From CAZSLC01 sp964607675 (GTDB taxonomy: Bacteria > Bacteroidota > Bacteroidia > Bacteroidales > UBA932): a stretch of DNA of 64,000 nucleotides. Of the stretch, positions 45,501-55,780 are shown piece by piece. The stretch lies in contig CAZSLC010000001.1 in assembly GCA_964607675.1 (NCBI GenBank), forward strand, positions 1-64,000, in the 5' to 3' direction. A model generated the notes under the pieces. It was given only the letters and a program-made list of their open reading frames with translations. It had not been told where the DNA came from and searched no databases. Every line of letters starts with the position of its first letter. Position 1 is the stretch's first letter. The position numbers and the translations under genes were made by a program.

Positions 45501-46934
45501 ATGAAAAAGAATTTATTAATTATTGCTTCTACAATTTTAGTGTGTGTGGCTGCATTCTTTGTAGTAACTAAAGTAGTATCTAAAAAGAATAATTCAACTT
45601 ATGTTTATCAAGAACAAACACCACCAATTAGCAACGTCTCATTTTCTGGAGAATATCCTGATTTTACATATGCTGCCGAAATGTCAGTTAAGGCTGTAGT
45701 TTTCGTCAAGGTGGTAAAAAGAGTTGATGGTAACAGTGCACCATCCTCAATTTTAGATTTCTTTTTTGGATATGGAGGAAGAGAACAAATGCCGAGGGAG
45801 CAGGTGGGCAGTGGCTCAGGGGTAATTATCACAAAAGATGGCTATATAGCAACAAACAACCATGTCGTATCTGGTGCCTCTGAGATCGAGGTGACAATGG
45901 ATAATAACAAAACTTTTAAAGCAGAGTTGATTGGAACAGACCCTGCCACAGATATTGCTCTTCTAAAAGTAGATGCTGATAATCTACCAACAATTCCTTA
46001 TGGAAACTCTGATAAGCTGCGTCTTGGAGAGTGGGTTTTAGCAATTGGTAGCCCATATGGCCTTACTTCTACTATTACAGCAGGCATCGTTAGTGCCAAG
46101 GGGAGGTCAATGCCCAATTACTCAGGGGAGTTTAAAATAGAATCATTTATACAAACTGATGCGGCAGTAAATCCAGGAAATAGCGGTGGAGCCTTAGTGA
46201 ATATAAAAGGTGAATTAGTTGGTATTAATACTGCAATTATTTCAAATACAGGCTCATATGCAGGGTATTCATTTGCAGTTCCAGTAAATATTGTTAAAAA
46301 AATCACCGAGGATCTAATTAGTTATGGTAGTGTGCAAAGGGCAATGTTAGGCATTTCAATGATAACACTCAACGATCAACTTGCAAAAGAGAAGAAATTG
46401 TCCCAATATGAAGGTGTATATATTGCTGAGGTAGTTAAAGGTGGAGCGGCAGATAAAGCAGGTGTCAAATCTGGGGATATAATTATTGAAATAGATGGTG
46501 AAAAAGTAACTTCGAGTTCAGCGGTACAGGAAAAAATTAACGCTTACAGACCAGGAGACAATGTTCGTTTGACTGTTATTAGAGATAATCAAAGAAAAGA
46601 ATTAACAGCATCTCTTATTGATAAAGATACTCAGGCTCTTGGAGTTTATTCTTCAAAGGATAAAATATTTATTTTTGGAGCAGAATTGGTTGCTGCACCA
46701 AAGTCAGTTTTGGATAAATTAAATATTGAAAATGGGGTTGAGGTTGTTTCTGTTGAAAAGGGAAAAATGAGAGATTCAGGGGTTAAACAAGGTTTTATCA
46801 TTACCCACATCAACAATAACCCAGTATCGTCTCCGCAAGATATTGCAGGTAAAGTAAAAAAATCACAAAGGTCAGTAGTCATTGAAGGATTATATCCTGA
46901 TGGTTCTCTATATTATTATGCAATTGGTTTGTAA
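45501..46934 (+). CDS. HtrA/DegQ-type periplasmic serine protease
   Basis: A 477-residue protease-chaperone. A signal or anchor helix (residues 4-24) precedes a trypsin-like domain with the catalytic triad H121 (TNNHVVSG), D151 (ATDIALLKVD) and S228 (NPGNSGGALVN). Two PDZ domains follow (from ~300, with GVYIAEVVKGGAADKAGVKSGDIIIEIDGEKV, and from ~405, with GVEVVSVEKGKMRDSGVKQGFIITHINN). It degrades or refolds damaged envelope proteins. It is divergent from dnaN and lies 33 bp upstream of the primary sigma factor gene, which has its own -7 element. Confidence 0.95.
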   Translation: MKKNLLIIASTILVCVAAFFVVTKVVSKKNNSTYVYQEQTPPISNVSFSGEYPDFTYAAEMSVKAVVFVKVVKRVDGNSAPSSILDFFFGYGGREQMPREQVGSGSGVIITKDGYIATNNHVVSGASEIEVTMDNNKTFKAELIGTDPATDIALLKVDADNLPTIPYGNSDKLRLGEWVLAIGSPYGLTSTITAGIVSAKGRSMPNYSGEFKIESFIQTDAAVNPGNSGGALVNIKGELVGINTAIISNTGSYAGYSFAVPVNIVKKITEDLISYGSVQRAMLGISMITLNDQLAKEKKLSQYEGVYIAEVVKGGAADKAGVKSGDIIIEIDGEKVTSSSAVQEKINAYRPGDNVRLTVIRDNQRKELTASLIDKDTQALGVYSSKDKIFIFGAELVAAPKSVLDKLNIENGVEVVSVEKGKMRDSGVKQGFIITHINNNPVSSPQDIAGKVKKSQRSVVIEGLYPDGSLYYYAIGL

Positions 46935-46943
46935 AAAAAGTGC

Positions 46944-46951
46944 TATATTTG
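46944..46951 (+). promoter_or_regulatory. -7 promoter element of rpoD
   Basis: TATATTTG, an exact TAnnTTTG match in the 33-bp gap after the protease gene, 16 bases before the ATG at 46968. The nearest TTTG (46928-46931) is too close for a -33 element. Confidence 0.45.
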
Positions 46952-46967
46952 CGGCCAATTAAAGAAT

Positions 46968-47828
46968 ATGAGACAATTAAAAATAACTAAATCAATTACC
47001 AATAGAGAAAGTGCTTCATTAGATAAGTATCTTCAAGAAATTGGTAGAGAGGAACTTATTACTGTTGAAGAGGAAGTAGAATTGGCCCAACGCATTAGAA
47101 AAGGCGATCAAGAGGCTCTGGAAAAGTTGACTAAGGCCAATCTTCGTTTCGTCGTATCGGTTGCAAAGCAATATCAAAACCAAGGACTAAGTCTCCCAGA
47201 CTTAATCAATGAAGGTAATTTAGGTTTGATTAAGGCTGCTGAAAAATTTGATGAAACGAGAGGTTTTAAGTTTATTTCATATGCCGTTTGGTGGATTAGA
47301 CAATCCATTCTTCAGGCTCTTGCCGAACAATCAAGAATTGTAAGGCTACCTTTAAACCAAGTTGGCTCGTTGAACAAAATCAATAAAGCTCTTTCTAAGT
47401 TTGAGCAAGAAAATGAGAGGCTTCCATCATCAGATGAATTAGCTGAAATCCTTGATATTCCAAGAGATAAGATTGCTGATACATTGAGAGTTTCTGGAAG
47501 GCATGTTTCTGTTGATGCTCCGTTTGTAGATGGCGAAGATAACAATCTACTTGATGTTTTAGTCAATGATGACTCCCCGAATGCTGATAGAGGATTGGTC
47601 AATGAGTCATTAAACAAAGAGATCGAAAGGGCCCTTTCAACCCTAACAGAAAGGGAGAGAGATATAGTTAAAGACTTTTTTGGAATAGGAACCTCTGAGA
47701 TGACTTTAGAAGAGATAGGTGAAAAATTTGGTCTTACCAGAGAGAGGGTCAGACAAATAAAGGAAAAAGCAATCAGAAGATTGAAGCACAGCAATAGAAG
47801 CAAATTGTTGAAGAGTTATCTCGGCTAA
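46968..47828 (+). CDS. rpoD: Primary RNA polymerase sigma factor (RpoD/SigA)
   Basis: A 286-residue sigma-70 factor of the Bacteroidota primary type, without region 1.1. It has region 1.2 (SLDKYLQEIGREELIT), region 2 (NLRFVVSVAKQYQNQGLSLPDLINEGNLGLIKAAEKFD, FISYAVWWIRQSI), region 3, and region 4 (MTLEEIGEKFGLTRERVRQIKEKAIRRLKH). It directs housekeeping transcription from TTTG/TAnnTTTG promoters such as those seen here. The shape and length are a strong taxonomic marker. Confidence 0.97.
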   Translation: MRQLKITKSITNRESASLDKYLQEIGREELITVEEEVELAQRIRKGDQEALEKLTKANLRFVVSVAKQYQNQGLSLPDLINEGNLGLIKAAEKFDETRGFKFISYAVWWIRQSILQALAEQSRIVRLPLNQVGSLNKINKALSKFEQENERLPSSDELAEILDIPRDKIADTLRVSGRHVSVDAPFVDGEDNNLLDVLVNDDSPNADRGLVNESLNKEIERALSTLTERERDIVKDFFGIGTSEMTLEEIGEKFGLTRERVRQIKEKAIRRLKHSNRSKLLKSYLG

Positions 47829-47857
47829 ACTGGCTAAAATTATTTAATATATTTTTT

Positions 47858-49954
47858 ATGAAAAAACTTTTTTTATCGCTACTATCTGTAGTATTTGTTC
47901 TTATGACATACAGTTGCGTAAACAATCCGTTATTAGAGGAGTGGGACACTCCTTACGGAATTCCCCCTTTTGAAAAAGTAATGCCTGAACATTATATGCC
48001 AGCTTTTTTAGCTGCTATGGAGGCTCATAATGTTGAGATTAATGCTATTATTTCAAATAAAGAGGAACCAAATTTTGAGAATACAATACTTGCGTTGGAC
48101 AATTCTGGAGAATTGTTCTCAAAGGTATCTGCTGTTTTTGGAAGTGAATCAGGGGTTAGATCATCTGAAAAAATAATGTCGATTGCAAAGGAGCTCTCTC
48201 CAATAAGAAGTCGTCACTTCAATGAGATTAATCTCAATGATGCCCTTTTTCAAAAAGTAAAAGCTGTATATGAAAAAAGAAATAATCTAAATCTGGACAA
48301 AGATCAAATTAAGTTAGTTGAAGAAACATATAAAGAATTTGAACGTTCAGGTGCCAATCTTCCAATAGAGAAAAAAAATGAATTAAAAGTTATCAATGAG
48401 AAGATCTCCGATTTACAGTTGACTTTTGGCCAAAACCTATTGAAAGAGACAGCTGCCTTCGTTCTTGAAATTGACAATGAAAAAGATTTAGCAGGTTTAA
48501 GCCAAGCTCAAATATCTGAAGCAGCTTCTAGAGCAAAAGCAGCTGGAAAAGAGGGTAAATGGTTGTTTGGACTTGATAATCCAAGTGTGATGCCATTCCT
48601 TCAGTATTCAGACAATAGAGAGTTAAGGACAAAGATGATGAATGGTTATCTTAACAGGTGTAACAATGATAATAATGAAGATAATAAGGTAGTTATCAGC
48701 GATTTGATCAAATATCGTCTTGAGAAAGCCAAAATTATGGGTTATGATAGCTATGCCAATTATGTGTTGGTTGACAGAATGGCTAAAACACCTGAAGCAG
48801 TATATGAATTACTTGATCAAATCTGGGCCCCAGCATTGAAAGTTGCAAACCAAGAATTGTCGGATATTCAAGAGATGGCAAAAAAAGAGGGAATTACTGA
48901 TGCAATGACACCTGCCGATTGGAGATATTATTTTGAAAAGTCGTTGAAGAGCAAATATGAAATCAGTGATGACCAGCTTAGACCATACTTCCAATTAGAA
49001 AATGTAAGAGAAGGTATCTTCTATGTTGCAAATAAATTATATGGAATTACCTTTACCCAATTGAGTAATATCCCTCTTCCTCATCCTGAAGCTATTGCTT
49101 TCGAATGTAAAGAGAGTGATGGCACTCTATTAGGGGTGTTATTTATGGATATGTTTGCACGCCCAGGTGAAAAAAGAGGTGGTGCATGGTGTGGTGGATA
49201 CAGAGAGCAAACATATAAAAATGGTCAAAGGGTAGCCCCACTTGTTAATATAGTAGGTAACTTTACCAGACCTGTTGAAGGCAAGCCTGCCCTCTTAAGT
49301 GCTGATGAAGTTGAGACCTATTTCCATGAATTTGGCCACGCATTGCAATCTCTACTTCAAAATGTCAAATATCTTGGTCTCACAGGTATCACAAGGGACT
49401 TTGTTGAACTTCCATCTCAAATTATGGAACACTGGGCATTTAAACCAGAAGTGTTGAAGGTTTATGCTAAACATTTCGAGACAGGTGAAATAATACCTAT
49501 AGAATTGGTTACTAAACTTGAGAATTCTGGCAAATATGGTCAGGGCTTTGCTACAACAGAATATCTTGCTGCCTCATATCTTGATATGGATTTCCATGTA
49601 TTGCAATCAATAAAAGAGGATTTAGATATTATTCAATTTGAACAATTGGTTTTAGGTGAGCGTAACCTTCTTACTCAAATCCCACCTAGATATCGTAGCA
49701 CTTATTTTAATCACACATTTGGAGGTGGTTATACAGCTGGGTACTATAGTTATATATGGGCTGAAGTGCTTGATTGTGATGCATTCCAAGCATTTGTTGA
49801 AACAGGAGATATATTCAATAAAGATATTGCAACTAAGTTTAGAAAAGAGATCCTTGAGCGTGCAGGAGAAGAAGATGCTATGAATTTATATTTAAATTTC
49901 AGAGGTCAAAAACCTGGAATAGAGCCACTTCTTAAAAATCGAGGTTTAAACTAA
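47858..49954 (+). CDS. M3-family metallopeptidase (Dcp/oligopeptidase type), lipoprotein
   Basis: A 698-residue zinc peptidase. A lipoprotein-type signal (FVLMTYSCVNN, Cys at 20) implies export, followed by the long helical M3 fold and the zinc site in ETYFHEFGHALQSLL, with the third ligand in the helix near QIMEHWAF. The C-terminus has YSYIWAEVLDCDAFQAF and PGIEPLLKNRGL, typical of peptidyl-dipeptidases. It likely cleaves dipeptides from the C-terminus of peptides in the periplasm. It starts 29 bp after rpoD. Confidence 0.94.
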   Translation: MKKLFLSLLSVVFVLMTYSCVNNPLLEEWDTPYGIPPFEKVMPEHYMPAFLAAMEAHNVEINAIISNKEEPNFENTILALDNSGELFSKVSAVFGSESGVRSSEKIMSIAKELSPIRSRHFNEINLNDALFQKVKAVYEKRNNLNLDKDQIKLVEETYKEFERSGANLPIEKKNELKVINEKISDLQLTFGQNLLKETAAFVLEIDNEKDLAGLSQAQISEAASRAKAAGKEGKWLFGLDNPSVMPFLQYSDNRELRTKMMNGYLNRCNNDNNEDNKVVISDLIKYRLEKAKIMGYDSYANYVLVDRMAKTPEAVYELLDQIWAPALKVANQELSDIQEMAKKEGITDAMTPADWRYYFEKSLKSKYEISDDQLRPYFQLENVREGIFYVANKLYGITFTQLSNIPLPHPEAIAFECKESDGTLLGVLFMDMFARPGEKRGGAWCGGYREQTYKNGQRVAPLVNIVGNFTRPVEGKPALLSADEVETYFHEFGHALQSLLQNVKYLGLTGITRDFVELPSQIMEHWAFKPEVLKVYAKHFETGEIIPIELVTKLENSGKYGQGFATTEYLAASYLDMDFHVLQSIKEDLDIIQFEQLVLGERNLLTQIPPRYRSTYFNHTFGGGYTAGYYSYIWAEVLDCDAFQAFVETGDIFNKDIATKFRKEILERAGEEDAMNLYLNFRGQKPGIEPLLKNRGLN

Positions 49955-49964
49955 ATTGCAATAA

Positions 49965-51335
49965 GTGGATAACTTTTGGAATACAATAGGTAATTGGATA
50001 ACCGCAGTGAGTGATTTTATTTGCGGTTATCCTCTTTTTATCCTCCTTGTTGGTGGGGGATTATTTTTTTTGATATACTCAGGCTTTGTTCCACTAAGAT
50101 ATTATTTACGTGGGATAAAGGCCCTTAAAACAAAAGATAATTCTGCACAAGGCCAGATGAGTTCTTTTGAGGCCCTTTCAAGTGCCATTGCTGCTACAGT
50201 AGGGATGGGAAATATTGCTGGTGTTGCTATTGCCCTTTCAATAGGGGGGCCTGGTGCTATCTTTTGGATGTGGGTGAGTGCAATAGTTGGTATGGCTACC
50301 AAATTTTTTGAAGGGACTCTTTCTGTGATGTTCAAAGGCAAAGATAAAAATGGAGAGGTTCAAGGTGGCCCGATGTATATGATTACTTCTGGACTTGGAG
50401 ATAAATGGAAGCCACTCGCAATATTTTTCTCTATTTTTGGCTTGATTGGCACCCTGTGTATAATGCAAGCTAATCAGCTTACAGAGTCTATAACTACAGT
50501 TTTTTTTACCCCCGAGAAGAATACTTTGACGCTTAGATTTATCATAGGTTTACTAATCTGTGTTATAGTATCCACAGTGATACTTGGTGGAATAAAAAGG
50601 ATATCAAAAGTGGCTGTAAAGATGGTTCCAGCGATGGTTGCCATGTATTTTTTATTGGTATTTTACATAATAATCACCCATGCATCTTCTATTGGAGATG
50701 TATTTGCATCCATTTTTTCAGGTGCATTTACTATTAGAGCAGGGGTAGGGGGAGGAATTGCAGGGCTCCTTTCAACAGCATTAATCGGAGTTAGAAGGGC
50801 GGCATTGGTTAACGAGGCAGGAGTGGGGACATCATCTATGATGCACGGTGCTTCCAAAAACAAAGAACCGATAAGAGAGGGGTTAGTTGCGATGATTGAA
50901 CCATCTATAGATTCGGGGCTAATATGTACTTTAACAGCAATTGCCATCCTTATTCAGAGGGATGTAATTCCAATCGGGGGAGGCCTTAATTCTGTAGAGG
51001 GTCTTGCCATAGCGTTGAATGCTTTCGATGCATCTATTCCAGGTATCGGTAAATATTTACTTTTGCTGATGGTCTTTATATTTGCCTTCTCTACGATGTT
51101 TTCTTATTCATATTATGGTCAAAAATGTACAGCTTTCCTATTTGGACCGAAGTATTCAAAATACTATAACTACTTCTTTTTAATAATGTTAGTAGTAGCC
51201 GCAATGATACCATTGAAGGCGGCAGTAGGAATTATTGATTTAGCTTTCGCAATGATGGCCTTCCCAACCATGTTTGCCCTTTTCTACCTTTCTCCTTATG
51301 TGAAAAGAGAGATGAAGAAATATTTCAAAAAATAA
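49965..51335 (+). CDS. Sodium:alanine/glycine symporter (AGCS family)
   Basis: A 456-residue transporter with ~11 membrane helices. Family segments are the N-terminal 'FILLVGGGLFFLIYSGFVPLRY'-like helix, SALSSAIAATVGMGNIAGVA-like substrate region (ALSSAIAATVGMGNIAGVA), GGPGAIFWMWVSAIVGM, VNEAGVGTSSMMHGAS and the C-terminal 'AFAMMAFPTMFALFYLSPYV'. It imports small neutral amino acids with Na+. The start is a GTG at 49965, 10 bp after the preceding stop, without a clear ribosome-binding site. argS follows 15 bp later, so the two are probably co-transcribed. Confidence 0.94.
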   Translation: MDNFWNTIGNWITAVSDFICGYPLFILLVGGGLFFLIYSGFVPLRYYLRGIKALKTKDNSAQGQMSSFEALSSAIAATVGMGNIAGVAIALSIGGPGAIFWMWVSAIVGMATKFFEGTLSVMFKGKDKNGEVQGGPMYMITSGLGDKWKPLAIFFSIFGLIGTLCIMQANQLTESITTVFFTPEKNTLTLRFIIGLLICVIVSTVILGGIKRISKVAVKMVPAMVAMYFLLVFYIIITHASSIGDVFASIFSGAFTIRAGVGGGIAGLLSTALIGVRRAALVNEAGVGTSSMMHGASKNKEPIREGLVAMIEPSIDSGLICTLTAIAILIQRDVIPIGGGLNSVEGLAIALNAFDASIPGIGKYLLLLMVFIFAFSTMFSYSYYGQKCTAFLFGPKYSKYYNYFFLIMLVVAAMIPLKAAVGIIDLAFAMMAFPTMFALFYLSPYVKREMKKYFKK

Positions 51336-51350
51336 TAAATATTTAACAAA

Positions 51351-53132
51351 ATGAACCAAGAAATTTTTATTTCCGATATAGTTAAAAAAGCGATTGAATC
51401 GTTGTATAAAGTTGATGCTTCAAATATTATAGTGCAAACTCAGACCACAAGAAAAGAGTTTGAAGGAGATATCACTGCTGTTATGTTTCCATTACTGAAA
51501 ATTAGTAAGAAGTCACCCGAACAAACAGGCAATGAAATTGGTTCGTTTTTAAAAGAAAATGCTACCGAAATAGAGTCCTATAATGTTGTAAAAGGATTTT
51601 TAAATATTAAATTTACCTCTGCTTATTGGGGCAATATTTTTTCTAAAATCGCCTCTACAGAAGATTATGGACAAGCACCTCCATCTGGTAAAACAATAAT
51701 GGTAGAGTATTCTTCACCCAATACAAATAAACCTCTACACCTTGGTCATATACGAAACAATTTGTTAGGATGGTCAGTCTCTCAACTATTAGCAGCTAAT
51801 GGTCACAATATTATTAAAGTCAATTTAGTAAATGACAGAGGGATTCATATCTGTAAATCCATGTTAGCCTGGTTGAAAAAGGGGAATGGCCAGACCCCTG
51901 AATCTTCATCTAAAAAAGGGGATCATCTTGTAGGTGACTATTATGTCCTTTTCAATGATATGCTTAAAGAAGAGGTTTCAAAAATGATGGCAGAGGGGAT
52001 ATCACAAGAAGAAGCAGAAAAAAATGCTCCCATTCTAAAAGAGGCGCAATCTATGCTTAAAAAATGGGAGGCAGGGGATAAAGAAGTTGTAGATTTGTGG
52101 AAAAAGATGAATGGGTGGGTTTATAAAGGATTTGAGGAGACATATGATAGGTTAGGCATTTCTTTTGATAAGATCTACTATGAGTCTCAAACATATCTAT
52201 TAGGTAAATCACTTGTCCTTGAAGGGTTGAAAAAAGGGATTTTTGAGAGGCACGAAGATGGTTCCGTATGGTGTGATTTGACTGGTGACGGGCTCGACCA
52301 AAAACTTCTTTTGAGAGCAGATGGTACCTCTGTGTACATGACGCAAGATTTAGGAACTGCAGTTGAACGCTATTCTGAATATAAATACGACGAACACATC
52401 TATGTAGTTGGAAATGAACAGAATTATCATTTTCAAGTCCTTAAATTAATATTGAAAAAATTGGGATTTGACTGGTCAGATGCAATATATCACCTTTCTT
52501 ATGGCATGGTGGAACTCCCTGAAGGGAAAATGAAATCGAGAGAAGGGACCGTTGTTGATGCAGATGACCTCCTTGATAAGATGTACTCAACAGCAGAAGA
52601 GACCTCCAAAGAGCTTGGAAAAATAGGGGATATGTCGAAAGAGGAGCAAAAAGAACTCTTTGAGACAATAAGCCTCGGAGCTTTAAAATTCTTTATGCTA
52701 AAAGTAGATCCTCGCAAGACAATGCTTTTCGACCCTCGTGAATCTATAGATTTCAATGGTAATACTGGCCCTTTTATTCAATATACTTATGCGAGAATTA
52801 AATCCATTATTCGCAAAGCCGAGAATACTGATTGTAAAATATCCCCAATGCATGGCAATGATCTTCTTCCCAAAGAAATTGAAATCATAAAGTTACTTTC
52901 AATATTTCCAGATGTAATAAAAGATGCAGGCGAGCAACATTCACCATCAATCATAGCCAATTACTCGTTTGATTTAGCAAAAGAGTTTAATCAATACTAT
53001 CATGATGTGACCATTTTAAAAGAACCAAATGTATCTATCATGTTGGGTAGGTTGTCACTTATCAGTGCAATAGCAAAGGTACTAACCAAAGGAATGAATA
53101 TCTTAGGAATCAGTTTACCTGAAAGGATGTAA
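51351..53132 (+). CDS. argS: Arginyl-tRNA synthetase
   Basis: A 593-residue class I synthetase. It has the arginyl N-terminal additional domain, the HIGH motif as HLGHIRNN in EYSSPNTNKPLHLGHIRNN, and a KMSKS-like GKMKSREGT. There is also the SLGALKFFMLKVDPRKTMLFDP region and the C-terminal DALR anticodon-binding domain (FIQYTYARIKSIIRKA onwards), ending MNILGISLPERM. It charges tRNA-Arg. The start ATG at 51351 follows an A-rich sequence. Only one base separates its stop from the next gene. Confidence 0.96.
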   Translation: MNQEIFISDIVKKAIESLYKVDASNIIVQTQTTRKEFEGDITAVMFPLLKISKKSPEQTGNEIGSFLKENATEIESYNVVKGFLNIKFTSAYWGNIFSKIASTEDYGQAPPSGKTIMVEYSSPNTNKPLHLGHIRNNLLGWSVSQLLAANGHNIIKVNLVNDRGIHICKSMLAWLKKGNGQTPESSSKKGDHLVGDYYVLFNDMLKEEVSKMMAEGISQEEAEKNAPILKEAQSMLKKWEAGDKEVVDLWKKMNGWVYKGFEETYDRLGISFDKIYYESQTYLLGKSLVLEGLKKGIFERHEDGSVWCDLTGDGLDQKLLLRADGTSVYMTQDLGTAVERYSEYKYDEHIYVVGNEQNYHFQVLKLILKKLGFDWSDAIYHLSYGMVELPEGKMKSREGTVVDADDLLDKMYSTAEETSKELGKIGDMSKEEQKELFETISLGALKFFMLKVDPRKTMLFDPRESIDFNGNTGPFIQYTYARIKSIIRKAENTDCKISPMHGNDLLPKEIEIIKLLSIFPDVIKDAGEQHSPSIIANYSFDLAKEFNQYYHDVTILKEPNVSIMLGRLSLISAIAKVLTKGMNILGISLPERM

Positions 53133-53133
53133 T

Positions 53134-54855
53134 ATGAGCAATGAAACACCATATATGTTTCCCACTTCCAAAAAAGAGGTGGATGCATTAGGATGGGACT
53201 ATATTGATATTATTATTTTTACAGGAGATGCATTTATAGACCACCCCTCTTTTGGAACAGCAGTAATTGCAAGAGTATTACAAAAGGAGGGGTATAGAGT
53301 TGCAGTTGTTCCCCAACCCAACTGGCGAGACGACCTGCGTGATTTCAAAAAATTGGGACAGCCACGACTCTTCTTTGGTGTTAACTCTGGGGCAATGGAC
53401 TCAATGGTCAATCACTATACAGCCAATAAAAGACTTCGACACGATGATGCCTATACCCCAGAAGGGAAAGGGGGACAGAGACCTGATTATGCAGTAATAG
53501 TATATTCAACTATCTTGAAGAGATTGTACCCCGACACACCAGTAGTTATTGGTGGAATTGAAGCTTCATTGAGGAGGCTCACCCATTATGACTATTGGAA
53601 AGACAAACTTCTACCATCAGTGTTGTTTGATTCTAAAGCTGATTACCTGATTTATGGTATGGGTGAGAGGCCAATTGTCGCACTTGCCAATGGTATTAGG
53701 GATAATGTGACAAAAAGTAAACTTTTAGCCATAAAACAAATTTGTTATCTATCAAACAGCCTCCCAAAAGGGGAAAATTTGATTATTCTTCACTCATACG
53801 AAGAGTGCTGCAACAATAAATTATTATTTGTTGATAATTTTAATGCTATAGAACTTGAGGCCAATAAACTTCATCCAAAAGTGATTGTTGAACCTGTGTC
53901 TAATCAGTATCTGTTTGTAAATCAACCATTTCCCCCAGCAACAACAAAGGAGATTGATTCATACTATGATTTGCCCTATACCAAATTACCTCATCCAAGA
54001 TACAAAGGAAAGCGCATTCCTGCGTATGATATGATAAAATTTTCAATTAATATTCATAGAGGCTGTTTTGGAGGATGTAGCTTTTGTACCATAGCAGCGC
54101 ATCAAGGAAGATTTATCCAATCTCGTTCCAATAACTCAATTGTTACTGAAATATCAAGACTAACTAAACATCCTGAATTTAAGGGAGTTATATCTGATAT
54201 AGGGGCACCAACTGCAAATATGTACATGATGTCTGGAAAAGATAAAGAAAAGTGTGAAAAATGCTTTAGAAAGTCTTGTCTTTTTCCAAGTCGCTGTTCT
54301 AATATGTCAACATCGCATAAGGAGCTGCTCCAACTTTATTCTGATATTTCAAAAATTAAAGGGGTGAAGAGATCCTTTATAGGGAGTGGTATCAGATATG
54401 ACTTGTTTTTAGATAAAGATGGAAATTATATTGATGACTCCTCTGCCCCATTTTTGAAAGAGTTAATTGTAAATCACACTTCAGGAAGATTGAAAGTTGC
54501 ACCTGAACACACTCAATCCAATGTTCTTAAGATGATGTCAAAACCAGATTTTTCCCTTTTCATATCATTAAGAAAAAAATTTGATAGCATTATAAAAAAC
54601 GACAACTTAAGATATCAATTAGTTCCCTATTTCATTTCAAGTCACCCTGGATGTACTATCTCAGATATGGAGGCACTTTCTCACAATCCCTATCTCAAAG
54701 GGTTGTATATTGAGCAAGTTCAAGATTTTACACCAACACCAATGACAGCTTCCTCTGTGATGTTTTATTCTGGTTTAGAACTTAAATCTTTGAAACCAAT
54801 TTTCGTAGAAAGAAACCAAAATCAAAAAAAAAGGCAGAAGTCTCTGTTTTTTTAA
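53134..54855 (+). CDS. YgiQ-type radical SAM protein
   Basis: A 573-residue protein. The N-terminal ~270 residues carry the UPF0313/YgiQ region (WDYIDIIIFTGDAFIDHPSFGTAVIARVL, VVIGGIEASLRRLTHYDYW). The radical SAM core has the three iron-sulfur cysteines in RGCFGGCSFC. The C-terminal part includes KVAPEHTQSNVL and YFISSHPGCT. A second Cys cluster (CEKCFRKSCLFPSRC) could bind another metal centre. The reaction is unknown for the family. It is shorter than the E. coli relative (~740 residues), lacking most of the variable C-terminal tail. It follows argS by one base. Confidence 0.92.
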   Translation: MSNETPYMFPTSKKEVDALGWDYIDIIIFTGDAFIDHPSFGTAVIARVLQKEGYRVAVVPQPNWRDDLRDFKKLGQPRLFFGVNSGAMDSMVNHYTANKRLRHDDAYTPEGKGGQRPDYAVIVYSTILKRLYPDTPVVIGGIEASLRRLTHYDYWKDKLLPSVLFDSKADYLIYGMGERPIVALANGIRDNVTKSKLLAIKQICYLSNSLPKGENLIILHSYEECCNNKLLFVDNFNAIELEANKLHPKVIVEPVSNQYLFVNQPFPPATTKEIDSYYDLPYTKLPHPRYKGKRIPAYDMIKFSINIHRGCFGGCSFCTIAAHQGRFIQSRSNNSIVTEISRLTKHPEFKGVISDIGAPTANMYMMSGKDKEKCEKCFRKSCLFPSRCSNMSTSHKELLQLYSDISKIKGVKRSFIGSGIRYDLFLDKDGNYIDDSSAPFLKELIVNHTSGRLKVAPEHTQSNVLKMMSKPDFSLFISLRKKFDSIIKNDNLRYQLVPYFISSHPGCTISDMEALSHNPYLKGLYIEQVQDFTPTPMTASSVMFYSGLELKSLKPIFVERNQNQKKRQKSLFF

Positions 54856-54871
54856 TTTTTCAACTTATACT

Positions 54872-55441
54872 TTAAAAAGTAAAACCAATCGATGCACTTA
54901 ACTGACTGACATATTCATAACGATACCCCAATGTGATATATAAGGAGCATTTTTCACCCGTCTTGAAGTCGAAACCAACTTGTGGATGAATAAAAAGCTG
55001 AAAATGACTTACTTCGGAAGTGCCTTGTACATTTAAATAATGTGATGCACCAGCATCAAATACACCCATGAAGGATACAATTCTGTTCTTACCTATAGGT
55101 AGATATGCCTTAATATCAATGTAGAGTGGAAATCCAAAATTGCCCCAAGAAGTACGGTCGCTAGGTTTTAAAGGATCGTAATTGATAAGATTCAATCCTG
55201 TTCCAAGACCAAAAAACCAGTAGTCGTTATATCTAATCCCATGTACAGTATTCAATCTTATAGAACTGCCATTCAATTGAAACTTTCCATCAATAACTTT
55301 CCCACCCATACTCATTCCCACATTCAACTCTCCCTGATAGTGGATTTTTTTCTGCTGAGCGAAAGAGATTGATGAAGAAAAAATTAAAAAGCATGTAGAA
55401 ACAATAAAAATGCATATAAAATACGATAAATTTTTTTTCAT
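54872..55441 (-). CDS. Small outer-membrane beta-barrel protein
   Basis: A 189-residue protein with a signal peptide ending SISFAQ. Alternating hydrophobic and aromatic strands follow (YNDYWFFGLGTGLNLINYD, NFGFPLYIDIKAYLP, CSLYITLGYRYEYVS), and it ends with Phe (SIGFTF), the usual C-terminal signal for outer-membrane barrel assembly. It resembles an eight-stranded OmpW/OmpX-like barrel. The role is unknown. It converges on the radical SAM gene with a 16-bp gap and has a long AT-rich region upstream. Confidence 0.83.
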   Translation of the reverse strand: MKKNLSYFICIFIVSTCFLIFSSSISFAQQKKIHYQGELNVGMSMGGKVIDGKFQLNGSSIRLNTVHGIRYNDYWFFGLGTGLNLINYDPLKPSDRTSWGNFGFPLYIDIKAYLPIGKNRIVSFMGVFDAGASHYLNVQGTSEVSHFQLFIHPQVGFDFKTGEKCSLYITLGYRYEYVSQLSASIGFTF

Positions 55442-55780
55442 AATTGTTATAATGTTTATTTGTTATTAATTACTACTCAATACTACTTATAATTCTTATG
55501 TTGGAATCAAAAGTATATTCATTTTTTGTTTAATAAGAAAACATAACTCTTTCCTTATCGTCTCTGGGATATAATATATTATCGTCGAATTTTTATTTTA
55601 TCACATTACCTAAAGTTTGTGGATATACTTAAAATAACGCCATTCAAATATAACGAAAATTTACATAGAAGTCTATATTATTTTAAATTTTTTTCTTTTA
55701 GAATAGAAAAAAGCACTATAATTGCATCATAAATAAAATAATCAAAAAAGTATAAATCATCAATAAAAACTTTTGCGCAA
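55442..55780. other. 339-bp AT-rich intergenic region between divergent genes
   Basis: This is the only stretch over 300 bp without a gene. It holds no convincing reading frame, tRNA or strong hairpin. Weak -7-like sequences exist toward both sides: TAGTATTG on the minus strand near 55484 and TATAATTG near 55718 on the plus strand, each one mismatch from TAnnTTTG. A 10-bp palindrome TAATATATTA lies near 55573. It probably contains the promoters of the barrel gene and the acidic-protein gene; a small RNA cannot be excluded. Confidence 0.5.

Noticed and set aside
55560..55600. Repeated TATCGTC and palindrome TAATATATTA in the long intergenic region as a regulatory or RNA element
   Set aside because: Short, AT-rich and without a matching copy elsewhere in the window; likely chance.
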